From Aphis gossypii (taxonomy: Eukaryota; Arthropoda; Insecta; Hemiptera; Aphididae): a stretch of DNA of 64,000 nucleotides. The position numbers and the translations under genes are program-made. The stretch spans positions 25,420,001 to 25,484,000 of the forward strand of contig NC_065532.1 in the NCBI RefSeq assembly GCF_020184175.1, written 5' to 3'. Shown here piece after piece: positions 35,687-49,069 of the stretch. The notes beneath the pieces are model-generated. The model worked only from the letters and a program-made list of their open reading frames with translations. It was not told where the DNA came from and did not search any database. The stretch's first letter is position 1. Each line of letters begins with the position of its first letter.

Positions 35687-38600
35687 TCATTTACAATGAC
35701 TGGATTTTGAATCAGCCATGCCAGATTTTGATATTTCAGTAGCATCTCTAGATTGATAAAAAAGTATATAACCAGTTTCTGATGATTTCTGTAAGTCTGA
35801 TGTGAGACCATAGAAATCTTCAATTGCAGATTGGTCAATTTTCTATTTTAAAAAAAAAAAAAAAAACAATATACTAGTTAAAATTGTACAATTTTAAATT
35901 AAATCATTAAATCTTACATCAACCATATCATCATCAAACAATAGCCAAAAATCATGACTTTTAACAATGCTAATATAATGACCTCTATTTGGCCCACTGC
36001 CACAATGTATAACTACAGCTACAAGATTGTACATCCTGTCTGGATTAACAGCATCATCAGACTATAAAATGATTGTTATTATTATCTGATGTCAATAATA
36101 GTATGATCATTAAAATGTATAATATACAGAAAAAAAATTACCGTATTAAATAACCTAAGTTCTAAAGGAAAAACAACTCTATGAGATACTTTTATGTGCC
36201 TATTAAATTGTTCCATGTATTTGAATCTTTTCAAATGCAATGCCAATATCATAGGTAATTTTTTGACTCGCATACATTTCTAAAATATCCATAATATTTA
36301 TTATACGTCTTGGATAAAAAAAGAAAATTAATTATTACCTGGGCTTCTTGATAGCTACAGCAATTGTCACATTTAAATTTATTATCACTACAAAGCATTT
36401 CTGTATTACTAAAACAACGTAAACAATGTGTAATACTAGTATTTTGATCAATATCTACTTGGAGGTCAAAAAAGTCTTCATCTTTACTGCTGACCTATAA
36501 TAAACATATAAGGATTAGTTGAATTTAATAAAATTGTAATATACCTACTTCTTCACAGTTTAAACATCTAGTTTCACTAGTTAGTATTCCTTGAAAGATT
36601 TCATGCACCCAAGTTGGATCTTGGTTATGACTACTTGAGCTAGTAATGCTACTGGTAGTTGATTCTCCATCAATAACATTAGGTGCAATTGATTTAGATT
36701 TACCATTACAATTAGCTTGATTACGTTCAGCTGTAAACATAATTTATAATTTATTATTATAATTCTTATACACTGTTGATGTATAAATAATTTATTTTAC
36801 TTACAAAGAATGATCTCATTAATATGATTTATAAGGAAGTTTAAAAATTCATGAGCATCTTGTTGCATATAGTTATTGAATTCTTCTGTAAATTAAACAA
36901 ACATTTAGACATACTAATCATTGTAAAAATATTGACTATTACTGTAATTAATATCTTAAATAATAAAAAATATTAAATTTATTTTAATATTAAATGTCCA
37001 TTATACTGGTTTATATTTGTTTACAATTAAGAATTATTTCTTGTTGGTAACAATATATATTAATATTAATAATATTTAGAATATATAGAAAAAATATTAG
37101 TTCCAGTATTACCTTTCTCTTTTCTAAGTCTATTGATAAACTTTTTTGGAGCTATAGACCCAACTTTTTTTTTTTGAGTTGCAATACTATGAAATAAATC
37201 AGCTAAACATGTGAGCAATGTTTCTTTATTTCTCTTATTACGTGCTTTGTATTCTAATACTTTGTCTCGAAATGGTTTACAAAAATAAAGAGCTTGAAGA
37301 ACTGAATTACTGTAACATGTATTTCCAAACTGAAAAATAAATACATTTGTTTATTAAAAATGTGTGTGTATGTGTTTTTTAAAATCAATACTGTTTTAAA
37401 TAATTTATTACTTTTTACAGTTAGTATTTAAGTTGGGTTGAACTATAACAATATTTATATCATAGAAAAATTTCGTGTGGTTAAAATTAAGTTTGTAATA
37501 GGCTTAATAATTTTAACAGACTAATGAATATAATATTCATAAATTCAAAAGCTAAATAAAATAATTATGTACATAATATTGAAGTGGAAATAGTCTAATA
37601 CTTTATTATTTATATTAAGTTTGTATTTGTTTACACCACAGTAAATGCTTTAACTAGATCTTCAATAAAAGCAATCTAGATTCAAAATACTTGTTAACAT
37701 AATATTCAATACCAAGACATTATCAATTAAAAATAAACCATTTTTATTCTTGAATAAAGGTTATAGTCTAGGTAACTAGAAACTATAATAATAACATTAC
37801 AATTTCAAAAATATTATGAGGCATTGAGGCATGATTTTTAAGTAAAAATAAAAAAATGTATAATCAATACCTAATGTTATTTATTTTATTAAGTCATATA
37901 ATATAGTCGCTGTCATGCAAAAAGTAATCACACAAAATGTTTTCTTGTTTAATTTTTAATTTATTTAACTCTTTATTATTACTTTATATTTGTATCCATA
38001 TGACCACTTTTATCAAAATATTATCTAAGTTACTAGCTAATATGCAATAAACCAACCAAATGGAAAATAATATATTTTATAAGAAAAATTACCAATTATT
38101 TAATAAAGATAATCTTACGTTAACTAAACCAAAATAATGTTCATTTGGAGGAAACTGATCTGATCCAATATCTCTCTCTAGTTGTGACACATTACCACCC
38201 TAAAGCATAACAAAAAAACTTTATAAATTAATTATACTACAAAAGTCACTCCAGTTGTATAATTTTTGTCTAACAAAGCTTTTACTTATTATTATATACA
38301 ACTATTAATCAGCTGTATAGTTTGTAAGTACACTTATTGCAACATTCAACAAAAATCTCCTAAAAATTTACCTAATAGATTGATTTATAATTATAAAATC
38401 TTAATGATGACAGATACATTGAAATAATGTATTTTGATTAATATATTAATTAATTCTACCACAAAAGTAGTTAAATTAAATTAAGATTATGAGGAAAAAA
38501 GTTACAATTTTATTAACTATATAAACATTAAAAATATGTAATTTTTCAATATTTCATAATACAAGTCGTTTTATATTTGTTTCCAAAGTTTAAGTTAGTT

Positions 38601-38832
38601 AAAAAATTAATTTTTTAAAGATTTGAATAGGTTTTAATAGAAGCATTTAAATGTATTAAATGTAAAGAAAATCTGAAATAATTATTATTATACAAAAATT
38701 AAAACAAATATTTTGTTTCAAGGAATAGAATAATTTATAAGACTATTTAGATAGTGCCAATGATACTGTTTAAAGTACTTGAATTTATACAATAAGATAC
38801 AATATTATTATATTAGAGACAAACATTACCAT
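35687..38832 (-). CDS. Usp12-46: Ubiquitin carboxyl-terminal hydrolase of the USP12/USP46 group
   Basis: Nine minus-strand coding exons: 38830-38832, 38119-38199, 37113-37329, 36805-36885, 36549-36730, 36339-36494, 36142-36279, 35918-36061, 35687-35842; 1,158 nt, 385 residues. The USP fold is complete: Cys box 'FGNTCYSNSVLQALYF' (catalytic Cys33), QQDAHEFL box, zinc-binding pairs C183/C186 and C230/C233, 'KLPMILALHLKRFKYMEQ', His box 'GSGPNRGHYISIVKSH' (catalytic His314) and the FDDD acid (about 329-331), ending in the USP tail 'GYILFYQSRD'. It starts MGGNVSQLERDIGSDQFP, as in insect orthologues. Length is slightly above the usual 366-370 because of a Ser/Thr-rich insert in exon 5 and a C-terminal extension. 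These cytosolic proteases remove ubiquitin and depend on WDR48 and WDR20 partners; known roles in animals include glutamate receptor turnover and Notch signalling. No lesions seen. Confidence 0.96.
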
Positions 38833-38931
38833 ATTACAAGACAACTTTTCAATCAAGCCATCACTAAAAATACATTTTAGCGCTTTTTCCGAAAACCGAA
38901 TGCATAATATGTCTGTAGATCTAACATTTCA
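38833..38931 (-). promoter_or_regulatory. Usp12-46 leader exon with an open upstream frame
   Basis: The start ATG is the last codon of this exon (ATG|GTAATG donor at 38829). Upstream in the same frame are 32 open codons with no ATG, closed by TGA at 38929-38931. That TGA sits immediately after a good acceptor-like TTTTTTTTTTAG, so a further 5' leader exon is likely between here and about 39250. Confidence 0.55.
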
Positions 38932-39571
38932 CTAAAAAAAAAAATATACAGAATAAAAATTAGTGGTACTTCAATGAGAATTTGATTGCATATCGGAACG
39001 TTAGAATGAAAAGGACTTGATGAAATTAATATAATATTTTAAGTGCATTGCGTTCGCTCTTCACTGCGATGTCGTTTGTCTTATCGAATATTGACTATCG
39101 ACTTATCGCTGTTAATCAACTATCACGTAACAAGATAAACACGCCGACGATTGAAAGTTTTTTTGCAGTGTGGTAAACGAGATTTTGAAAGACGGTGGCA
39201 TAGAATATTGTCATCCGATTACAGTCGTACCACACACTACAATGGGGTAATATATTATTTGCATTACGTGATACCCTAAGGTGCCGTCATCGGCGCTGAT
39301 GCACGAGAGGCGATTCATCAACGCGTTAATAGTTTTTGCCGCGTTTAGTTGAATTTCCCCGTTCGGTTCGAGCGCATTGCGATCGTCTGCCTTCCTATGT
39401 TTTCACTCGTTCGCGTGAATTGTGCGTACACCGCAAACTCCGATCAAACTATTCAAAGTTATTGATACTTTATTAATTGTGTTATTTATTTGATGAATTT
39501 TTGACGAATTAAATTGCTGTGCGTTCGTGGAGCTATTCAGAAATACAATTTATTAGATTCATTCACGGCCA
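38932..39571. promoter_or_regulatory. Probable divergent promoter region
   Basis: A GC-richer, CpG-containing stretch (about 39040-39440) lies between the Usp12-46 leader on the minus strand and a candidate plus-strand first exon ending at 39606. No TATA box is obvious for either direction. The arrangement fits a bidirectional promoter, inferred from composition and position only. Confidence 0.45.
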
Positions 39572-39606
39572 ATGGACTATAGACGTACACAGCCGACTGC
39601 AAATAG
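39572..39606 (+). other. Candidate plus-strand first exon end
   Basis: ATG at 39572 opens 11 codons (MDYRRTQPTAN) and meets a donor-like AAATAG|GTAGGTAC at 39606. Spliced to the candidate exon at 52949 it would hit a stop after two or three residues, so if the exons belong together this one is untranslated leader. Weak evidence from composition and donor only. Confidence 0.25.
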
Positions 39607-42600
39607 GTAGGTACCTAAATTTATATATCAATCAATTTATAGATACTTTATTTATTATGATTATGGGTTATAAAAAAAAATATTGACGAACTTATAAATT
39701 ATTGATTATTATTGGGACAATTGAGAGAAATCAATGGGTTAGTTGATTTTTTATTATTCATTTTTTTTCTTTTATTTTTCTTTTTTTTTTATTAATTATT
39801 TAATTAATTGCAAATGTAGATGTAATATATATTAGAGTATAAGAAAAAAAATTTCTAGAGTGGGTAGTAAGTATCAATCAAAAACTTAAATAATATTTAG
39901 CGTTAGCCTACGTAAATTACTATTGGAATAGCGTATTACCATTTACCGAGTATACTACATAGATTCATATTCGTATAATATAATTATTAATTATGATTAA
40001 TGATACAGCCATACTAGCTATGATTAATATCACTTATTAATGTGAATAATTTATTAAGAGTAACTTGCCTACTTAATTAACACCAGATTATAAACAAAAA
40101 TAGTGACTATGTGTTGAATATTCAAATAATTCATAATTTAACTTGACTATTGTTAATTTATTAATTATTACCGATTGTTATTTTTTTACTATCTGAATTC
40201 TAGAAATTAAATTGATACTATTAAGAAACCAACATTTTTTTTATTTATATTTACTATTTATTAAATTATAAAAAAAACAATACAATAAATCGTGAAAATG
40301 TAGCCATAACATATCTACATAGGTCAATATCATCAAAACATGAAACTTTTCGTTACTACCTACGCATATTAAATATTAATAGGTATTTGCTCAAGTATTT
40401 ATTATGTACACAATGACATTTTCAAAATATTTAGATTAATTTTAAAATAGTTATTTTACATTTTTACGAACTTATTCACAGTTAAAATATCACACCGGTA
40501 GGTACCAATATATTCTCAGTATGCGCGGAGTATAATATCGTACCCTATAGCTTTTCAGAAGAAGCAACCCATTGGTAACTTTTTCTATTTATAAATTATT
40601 TTAAATACGTTTGCTTACAATATAGATAGTGTCTACCTATACTCTTTTCACTTTTTGGAAATTCAAATCTAAGATAAAACTAATAAATATTAACATGTAA
40701 ATACCTAGTTTATCTATAAAAGCAATAGGTGAAGGCATATATCGTGTGCATATTCTATAATAAATAATAATTAATAATATGTATAATAGGTACCTATAAT
40801 ATATAACATGATGCTTTTCAAGAAAAAAAAATAAGTGTAATTTAAGTGTCTAAATAATAATAATTATAAAAATACTATTAAAGGTTATAGACTTATTGGA
40901 CATTATTTACTAATAAATCTTTTTAAAGACTGTAATTAAAAATTAATTACCCAATTTTTATTTGAAGATAAAGATAAATGTAAGTATTTGAGTCCATCAT
41001 CACTTCACTATAATCAGTAATCACTAAAGGGGTTATTGCTATTAAAATTATTTTTATTATACTTCAAACTTTCAAAGCACTCGCTGTATAAAATCAAATA
41101 AGTTTTTTGGTAATAGAATAATATAATGGAAATTATCGGAAATTTTATATTAGTACCTACTGCCTAGTTTGTATTAATATAATATTATTTTCGATATTAT
41201 TTTTAAATCATAAATTGTATGCTTATTCGCTCGGATATTCAAAATTTGATTGATTCGCTATGCAACATCACCTAAGGTAGGTTACAGGGTTAAAAAACGA
41301 TACCCATAATTTTGCTGAAAATTGTTGATAATTTTTTTAAATTATGTCGTATAAAGAAAGGTAATCGCGATAACCGATAAGTACCTACCCTTATTTTTAT
41401 CTATTTAGGTAAGGTTATCGGTTATCCTAAGTTATCCCTAACACAAATAATAGGTATACCTAAAAATGAATAAAATAAAAATAAAAATAAATTAATTTAT
41501 ATTAATCATTAATAATATAATGTATGCATGATATCGTCAATTATACATTTGAAACATCTTCATGCATTTGTTCAAAATGAAATAATGTTTTGGCACAAAA
41601 ATACTACCTATGAGTAACTAATATTGATAATTTTGATTAGATAGGAGTAAAAAAAAGAAAAGTCCCTTATGATATAAGGATAATTAAATATTATTTATAC
41701 TACAGACATTTTTCAATCTTTAGATGATTCATTTTCTTTTGACTGTGTCAATGTGTTGTACTGAACAAGGTTAGATTAAAATATTTCGAGCCACAAGGTA
41801 TTTTATTATAATTTCGTAAAACGTGTAGGTAACAAGATTTAAACATGATTTATCAATAATGATATAAATATAATTATATAATATCATAAAATATTCTTAG
41901 AAATATAGGTTGACACATAATTTTTGCTAAGAATTGTTTTTTTGTATGCAATGGCATATCTTTGAATTTAACTTAAACACATATAAATTTATTATTTATT
42001 ATAGTAATGATTCGATAAGCGGAGTAGTGTAACAACATTTTGTGTGTTACTTCTAAGTCACTACATCCCTCATTGAAAAAACTCTAAATACTTAAGTTGT
42101 AATTAATTAACCAATAGTTCAATCATATCTTGATGTAGGTATCGAGATAGTCAATAAAATATTCTTCCTTGGAGAATAAAATTTAAAATCTATGATTTCA
42201 TTCAAAAATTTAAAAATCTTAAAAATTGATCACAATAAACGATATAACATTTTTTTTGAATAATAATGAGTATCTGTTAAAATGGATCATCATAAGTGGA
42301 CATATAAGTACTCGAAATCAAATTGAACGATGGAATTAAATTCTTTTTGATTTCAACTACTAGTTTTATACTTTCCAGAAATTTCTTTAGTTTTTTTATG
42401 AATTTTATGGCCATACTTTTTAATAGTATTTACTATAGAAAGTAAGAGAAAATATAATGATTATAAATAGTGAGTGTCAATTAAGTTAGTTGGTTTAACT
42501 AAAAACCGATATAAATACAATATAATACAATGTTTTATATATTATACTTATATTATTCATCAATTTTATTATTTGTATGTATCTATAATATAGAATCATA

Positions 42601-43416
42601 ATATAAAAAATAACAAGTTTGCAGTAAAAAGTAGTTGAAAAAGACATACATTTATTTAATATTTTACACACTATGTTTTCATGGTGTTTATTTTATTAAA
42701 AAGACAAATAAAAGATATTTCAATATATTATAATGTAGGTACTTTTGTTGTCATTTTATTTTATTTATTTAACTCAGATATTGGTAGATAATGATTTATG
42801 TTATCTTTAATCTTTATGTTATTATTTCCAAATTATACAAATGGTGATTTTTTTTAAAAATATAGACACACAATTTTTTTGAAAAGTAATAACTCTTACA
42901 AAAGTAATTTTAAGTTATTGGTCAAAACGACATTTATGAAAAATAATTTTTTATTATAATTTTGAAGCATTTATATTGGGCATTTGTTTATTACAAATTA
43001 CTATATACTAAAATAATAAATAACTACTATATATTAAATTTGAATCTTGTTAGTATGTTTTGAGCTTGTCCTTATATTGTAGGTATCTAATTTTAATTTA
43101 CAGTACCTACATAATCTTGCAAACGGTATTTGCTTATTTTATTTGAGTGACATAAGGCTAGAAATCTTCACAAATGATCTTTATATATAGGTACTTATAA
43201 ATAATTAACTATCCATTCATTTAAAACTCAATTTTTGTGTATTGAAATTCTCATTCTTAGACAAATATTTTACTTCGGAATACATGAAATAATCTCAAAA
43301 AGGCACATTTAAAAAGAATTTAAATTGTGTAATTATTTCATCAATGTATAATTTTCAAAAAATGTTTATAACTTTCGAGTTATTCTTTTAAATAATGCAA
43401 AAATAACTTGTGTAAA
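39607..43416. other. Gene-free AT-rich stretch with repeat fragments
   Basis: No coding exon found. A dispersed repeat copy lies at 41220-41440, in reverse orientation to 13780-14050 (shared ACAGGGTTAAAAAACGAT and CATAATTTTGCTGAAAA words). 41925-41990 carries the AGAATTGTTTTTTTGTATGC / CAATGGCATATCTTTGAA end of the family also at 31500 and 32500. The rest may be intron. Confidence 0.45.
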
Positions 43417-43559
43417 TACAGCCGAGTCTCGATAACTTGAATTTTTTTTGTCACTGGGTAATTCCTATACACTCAAGGCAATATATGTAACTCGAAAAAT
43501 ACATAAGTCGAATTAATTTTTAGCTCCATTGAAATTCGGGTTATCGAAACTCGACTGTA
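43417..43559. mobile_element. pogo/Tigger-type MITE
   Basis: Flanked by TA on both sides. Left end CAGCCGAGTCTCGATAAC, right end reversed CAGTCGAGTTTCGATAAC; the inverted match continues to about 25 bases. CAGT(C/T)GA termini with a TA target site are typical of pogo/Tigger elements of the Tc1/mariner superfamily. Only about 140 bp, no coding frame. Confidence 0.75.
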
Positions 43560-46500
43560 TTTATGTATTTGAATAATACGAATTACGTAGAATATTAAAT
43601 TTTCACTTTTTTAGTTTTAAATTAAAATTACAGACATATTTTAAAATAATTAATACTTAATTGTTGTATTGGACCTTGGTATAAAAGTGTATTTAAATGA
43701 TTATTTACATGACATCAGAAATGTTTTATATTTATAAAAATGCTAATAAGAAATTGTTCACAATCTTACAAAACATGTTGTCTGACAATAATCATTGTTC
43801 CTATAATCACCATATTCTGAATGATGTCGCATTGTGTGCATATCACGTAATCTTTCATGTTCGTCAGCAAAATAGTAACACTTATAGGCTATAGCATTGC
43901 GCGTATAATGATATTCCTTGTACATGAATCACATCTGTAAATGGAATAATATAGTTATGTATATACAATATACTATATACTACTATATATCTGCAGTCAC
44001 ACCTGCGGGAAAAATATTTAGGTATAAACTGTTTCATAACAATAAAAGTTATATTAGTTATAACTTATAATATATTATATTACCCCTCCTCTCCTAGTTA
44101 AGGTATTTAAGTCATTTCGAACAACTTCATGAACATAAAGAACGCTAAAATTGTTTTTATAAAAAACAAATTATGCTATTTATATAATACCTACTATTCT
44201 TTCTTTTTAAGTGCTAATCGTGTATTAAATAATTTTTATCAATCAAATATTTCAATATTCTGTATTATATATTAGGTATAATATAACAATTATAATATTA
44301 AATATTATATGATAAGTTTAATCATTAATTACTTATTGGTGTATCGTAATAAAATATTCAATATGTAAAGTCTAATACAATACCTACAGTATTATTGAAT
44401 TCCTTAATTTACAAAAACGATAAAACTATAGAGATGTATGCAACGCTAATGTAGTTCTCACCAATTTATTAGCGATATAATTTGGAAAAAAAGATATTTA
44501 AAACATTTAAAAATAATAAATTAGATTTACAAATAATTTATATAAATAATAATTCTATTATTTTTTAAAACAATATTGAATATAATATGTATTTGTAGCT
44601 TTGTACCTATTTATGGTTATACGATCACTAATCATTGTTAACTTATTAAATTAAATGTAATTTGTTATGTGGTAATATGAACTTTTTATACATTATTGTT
44701 ATTATTATAACTAGGTAAATTGTAGTCTTATCATATACGATAAATGATATAAACAGGAAGATGTTTTTCAATGCACTGACTTAAATTTATTTGAGACAGC
44801 AAATTAATTTCATAACATTCTCGCTGTTTTTTACATCATATGTGCTACCCAACCTTGCAAATGACCACGTTGATTATTTTTGCATACTTCCGCTATTTGT
44901 ATAGTGTATGTAGTATGTATAATGTATATAACTATAATGTATGTACCTTCATTGATTATAAACTGTTATTGTTAAACTAGATAAATCTGTCACCGGTAAC
45001 ATAACAATGTATTGCAAAACCATAGGACAGTACAAGATACTCGCAACTAATAACTATAAAAAATAACTATTTAACAAAGATATAATATGTATATGTTTAT
45101 AACAAACTAAATAATTTACCAAAATAGAAACACATAATATTGTATGCATACTATAAATATTTATGTATAAATCATACTTCTGTGTTAGAATAGGTAGGTA
45201 TATTTTTTTATTTTTAAACACCATAAAATAATAAACTTAACTAATATGTAATTAATTTTAAAAATGTATATTAATTTAATATGTTATCTGTATGTACTAT
45301 GTATGTATAATAGACATGTAGTTTATTGTATGCGTACAATTATAGTATCAAAAATAAGATACTATTTCAAGTAAAACATTGTTTGAATGTCCGTGCCTAA
45401 TCTGAAATCCATTTATGCATGATTACCTACTGTAACTGGTATGCCCACATTAAAATCTACACAACTTTAAAATTATATCACGAGTAAAATAGTTACAAAT
45501 TATAATCACAAAAATATAATACTTAAGTCTATTGTTTGCATCACGAACTTGCATTAAACCTACATAAATTTTATTTTACAAACTTAATATAATAAAATTA
45601 AAATAACAATGTTTTATTAAATACCTGTCATCAATTAAAAATAATAATAATAACTTACACGTATAAAATATTCAGTTTTATTTTTATTTTTAATGTATTT
45701 CTAGGTCATAAACTATAGTACTATACTATGCTATATATTATATGTATATGCATTGTACTTGATATCTATCTTTAGATATTATATAATAATATACATTATA
45801 AATTATAATAAATTATAAAAGTAACATCTGCAGAGCTTTTTTTTGTGGTTCCCACATCATTACTACTATATTGTCTTTTCGCTATACAACTACACAGGGG
45901 AGCTATATTAATCCACTTGATCCCGTTAAATTCTTATTTCACTTTATGGCTTGCTTTAGGGGAATACGTGACAAGGGACACTTGTCAAGGGAAAACACCA
46001 AATGTCACCGATTCTATATAGTGAAACTTTTACCCTTTATAATAGTGGACATGCATTGTAGACATGATTAGACCCCTCGAATCTCGAGTGGGGTCTTTCA
46101 AAATAATTGATTAGTGTGCACTCTATTAAAATATGAAACAGTTGAACAGATCAGTGGTTAGATTATTGAATATTGATATTGTAAAATTAAACTGTAAAAA
46201 AAGTTAATAGTAGGAGTTGGATAACATTTGATTGCAAACCACATATTTGATTATAATCCACCCAAAAATATATATTATATAAATTCGGTATGAAACAAAC
46301 ATTTACTAATTCGAAAAAAATTTAACTACGTTAATATAATATATGTGATATAAAAGCAGGCAGAATAACTATAATAAATGTATGTATTTAAATAGTAATA
46401 AATACATTATAAATAATAAGCAAATATATTATATAGGCATATATTTTAAGTAATATATAGAAAATAGATGCATAGTTTTAAATATGTACTTGCCCCAAGC

Positions 46501-49069
46501 ATAAAAAAAATTGGTAGTGGTAGAATGTTCATATTTTAGTTAATTATGTAATTATAATTTATAGAATATATGGTTATTATTTTATTTATATACTATATGT
46601 ATTCATATCTATAATGTAATGTTTTGTTGATATTTATAATTATACTGTGATAAAAATATATGTATGGGTTAATAATATATAAGTACTCTTTTAAAATATA
46701 ATTTTCGGGAAATTTTAAGATTTTGCAGTATTTTCCTTATTTTTTTCATCCATATATTGGTTGGTAAGTTCTATTCTAGTTCAAAAATCAATGGCCTTAG
46801 CCTATGAAATTGAAGTTATATTTTTAACAAATTAAAATCCCTCAATAGGTATTTAATTTTATAGGTATGCTATTTAAATTATTTAGGTATATTATACTAT
46901 TATTTATAAGTGTGTTATTACTTATTATACAGTAAACCAAATAATAAAATCAATAAATTTGCTAAAAATTGGTTGTATTTTGATATCTCTAAATTAAAGA
47001 AAATATTTTTAAATTGATTATGTTATTTTTGAAATGATGAAATTTGTCATACATTTCAAGAAAACAATAAAATATTAAATCAATGAAACGAATTTATAGA
47101 AATTAAAACTGTATTTTCTCTAAGTGTAGGTACCTTTAATGATTTAAAATTGTGAATAGAAATAAAATAGTGGATCATTTATTCGTTAATTTTTTTTTTT
47201 TAATCTCGTACAATAAAACAATGCAATATAAAAAAAATGAGTTATGCAAATTAAAAGCAAATAAATCGTAAAATGTTTTTATTACCGTGTTTAAATAAAC
47301 CTCACTACTCCACATTTTTACTTTTGAATAATAATAGAAGTATAATACCAGATACCAGCGCAGCTAGTTTACTCAAGCTGTTGAAGTAGTTCATTGGTTT
47401 TTTTTTGGCATCATATCATTAAATTGGTCAATCATAAGTTGTTTACATAGGCAATGTGTGTATTCATTAGCAAAACATTTTTAAAAAGAGAATTATTAAC
47501 AAAAGTTGAATGTTCGATAAATGATCTTTATGCTTTTAACTCTTTAAGAGATATAAAAAAATCTCGAAAAAAATCTTATTGATTCGGTAAATTATACATT
47601 CATACAATATAGTATAACATTGTATGTACAATAAATTTTATACTCGTTACTAAACGATATTTAGATTATAAACTAAAATACAGTATAAAGTCTAGCTGTC
47701 GGTGGTTATGTGGTAATTATTAATTTAACAATTAGGTACTAGCTATTACTAGTTTTCGTATCTGTCAATAATTGTTCAACATAAGCTATTATATATAACA
47801 TTTACATTATAAATTAATAATTAGCATAAACTATGTGTTAATAGGTTTTACTACAAAGTTTTAATAATTTTATTAAAATTTATAATTAAAAATAAGTTTG
47901 AATTTATATATCTTTATTGTGTTTTTAATGGTTTATTTTAATAAATAATTAGATTTTTAAGATATATTAATCAACAAACTATTATTAGTAGTATTTATAT
48001 GTAGTATTTGTTTAAAAATGTGATGTACATTATTCATTCAATTGCGTTTATTGCAAAAATATAATTTTATAAAAATCATAGCTAGTAGGAAGTATTTAAA
48101 TCTATGTTATCAGTTAAAAAAATATGTAGTGATGTGACTGTAGACTACCTATATATAATAGTAATTTTGCACCTAATGTTATAATAGGTACATCGTTACC
48201 TTGTATGCGTAATAATAGCGAATAGCAATGAAAAAATAATAGATGACTCAACGTCTGAGATATCACGAATAATAATAAACACACATTCCAAAATATGATT
48301 CAGTGTATACAAGGAAAAAACATGTTCATTCACTATTCCTGATCTATATATTATAATGTATTTATAGGTACAGCAGCTTCTTAATTAATAAAAAAAAAAT
48401 ATCTATATTTTGATATAATATAATTGTTAATTATATAGGAATTGAATTTTTTTTAATTAAAGTTTTAATAACACATTAGGTATTACATGTTTTATAAATT
48501 ATAATAATTCGTAGAATTTTGATTGAGTTTCAATACTTTACTTAAGTATACTCACACTGTTGGTACTGATTTATAATAATTATAATATATATGTATGTAT
48601 ATGTGCTGTAGAAAAAATAACAATCATTTAGTAATAACTACATATAAGTATTATTCAATATATTGAATTATTTTATGATGCATTCATAAAATTGAACGTA
48701 AAACAGCCGTTATTTTGAATATATATAATATATTATATTATGTATTATGCTTAACGAAAATTATTTGTAATTGTTGCGCAACGACGATTAGTAAAAACTC
48801 TTCGGGTCCACACCCCGTTCGTATGGGTATATTTTAACGACGATTGCGAGGACGAGACGCCCTGCTTCCAAGTGGCAAGTATAACGTCAAAACGGCGTAT
48901 ACCACTCATGCACAACACACACGCGCCCACACACATATAATATGATATATATATATACGTTATAATGTACACGCACTGGGATAGCAAATTACATGGTTTA
49001 CACACTCGGCGAGTATACGCATGGAGTGACTCACTATATATACATACATAAATATAAAACACTCGAGGA
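43560..49069. other. Gene-free AT-rich stretch
   Basis: No coding exon with splice support was found. Frames at 43697-43894, 45871-46071 and 48751-49062 lack homology or exon context. The segment 45840-46097 is less AT-rich and ends in a hairpin, suggesting a transposon remnant. Confidence 0.45.
46069..46097. other. GC-rich hairpin
   Basis: AGACCCCTCGA and TCGAGTGGGGTCT flank ATC, pairing AGACCCC with GGGGTCT and TCGA with TCGA with a two-base bulge. It stands out in AT-rich surroundings, at the right end of a less AT-rich 250-bp patch. It may mark the end of a mobile element; it lacks the CTAG tail expected shortly after a Helitron hairpin. Confidence 0.4.

Noticed and set aside
35653..36740. 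Four separate small minus-strand genes.
   Set aside because: They are exons of one Usp12-46 gene joined by GT-AG introns in frame.
39366..39390. tRNA T-arm-like word GGTTCGAG.
   Set aside because: No cloverleaf partners or A box at suitable distance.
46069..46097. Helitron 3' end.
   Set aside because: The hairpin is not followed by the expected CTRR tail and no TC-starting partner was found.
48751..49062. 103-codon minus-strand frame.
   Set aside because: Composition-driven translation rich in Tyr, Ile and Cys from simple repeats; no homology or splice support.
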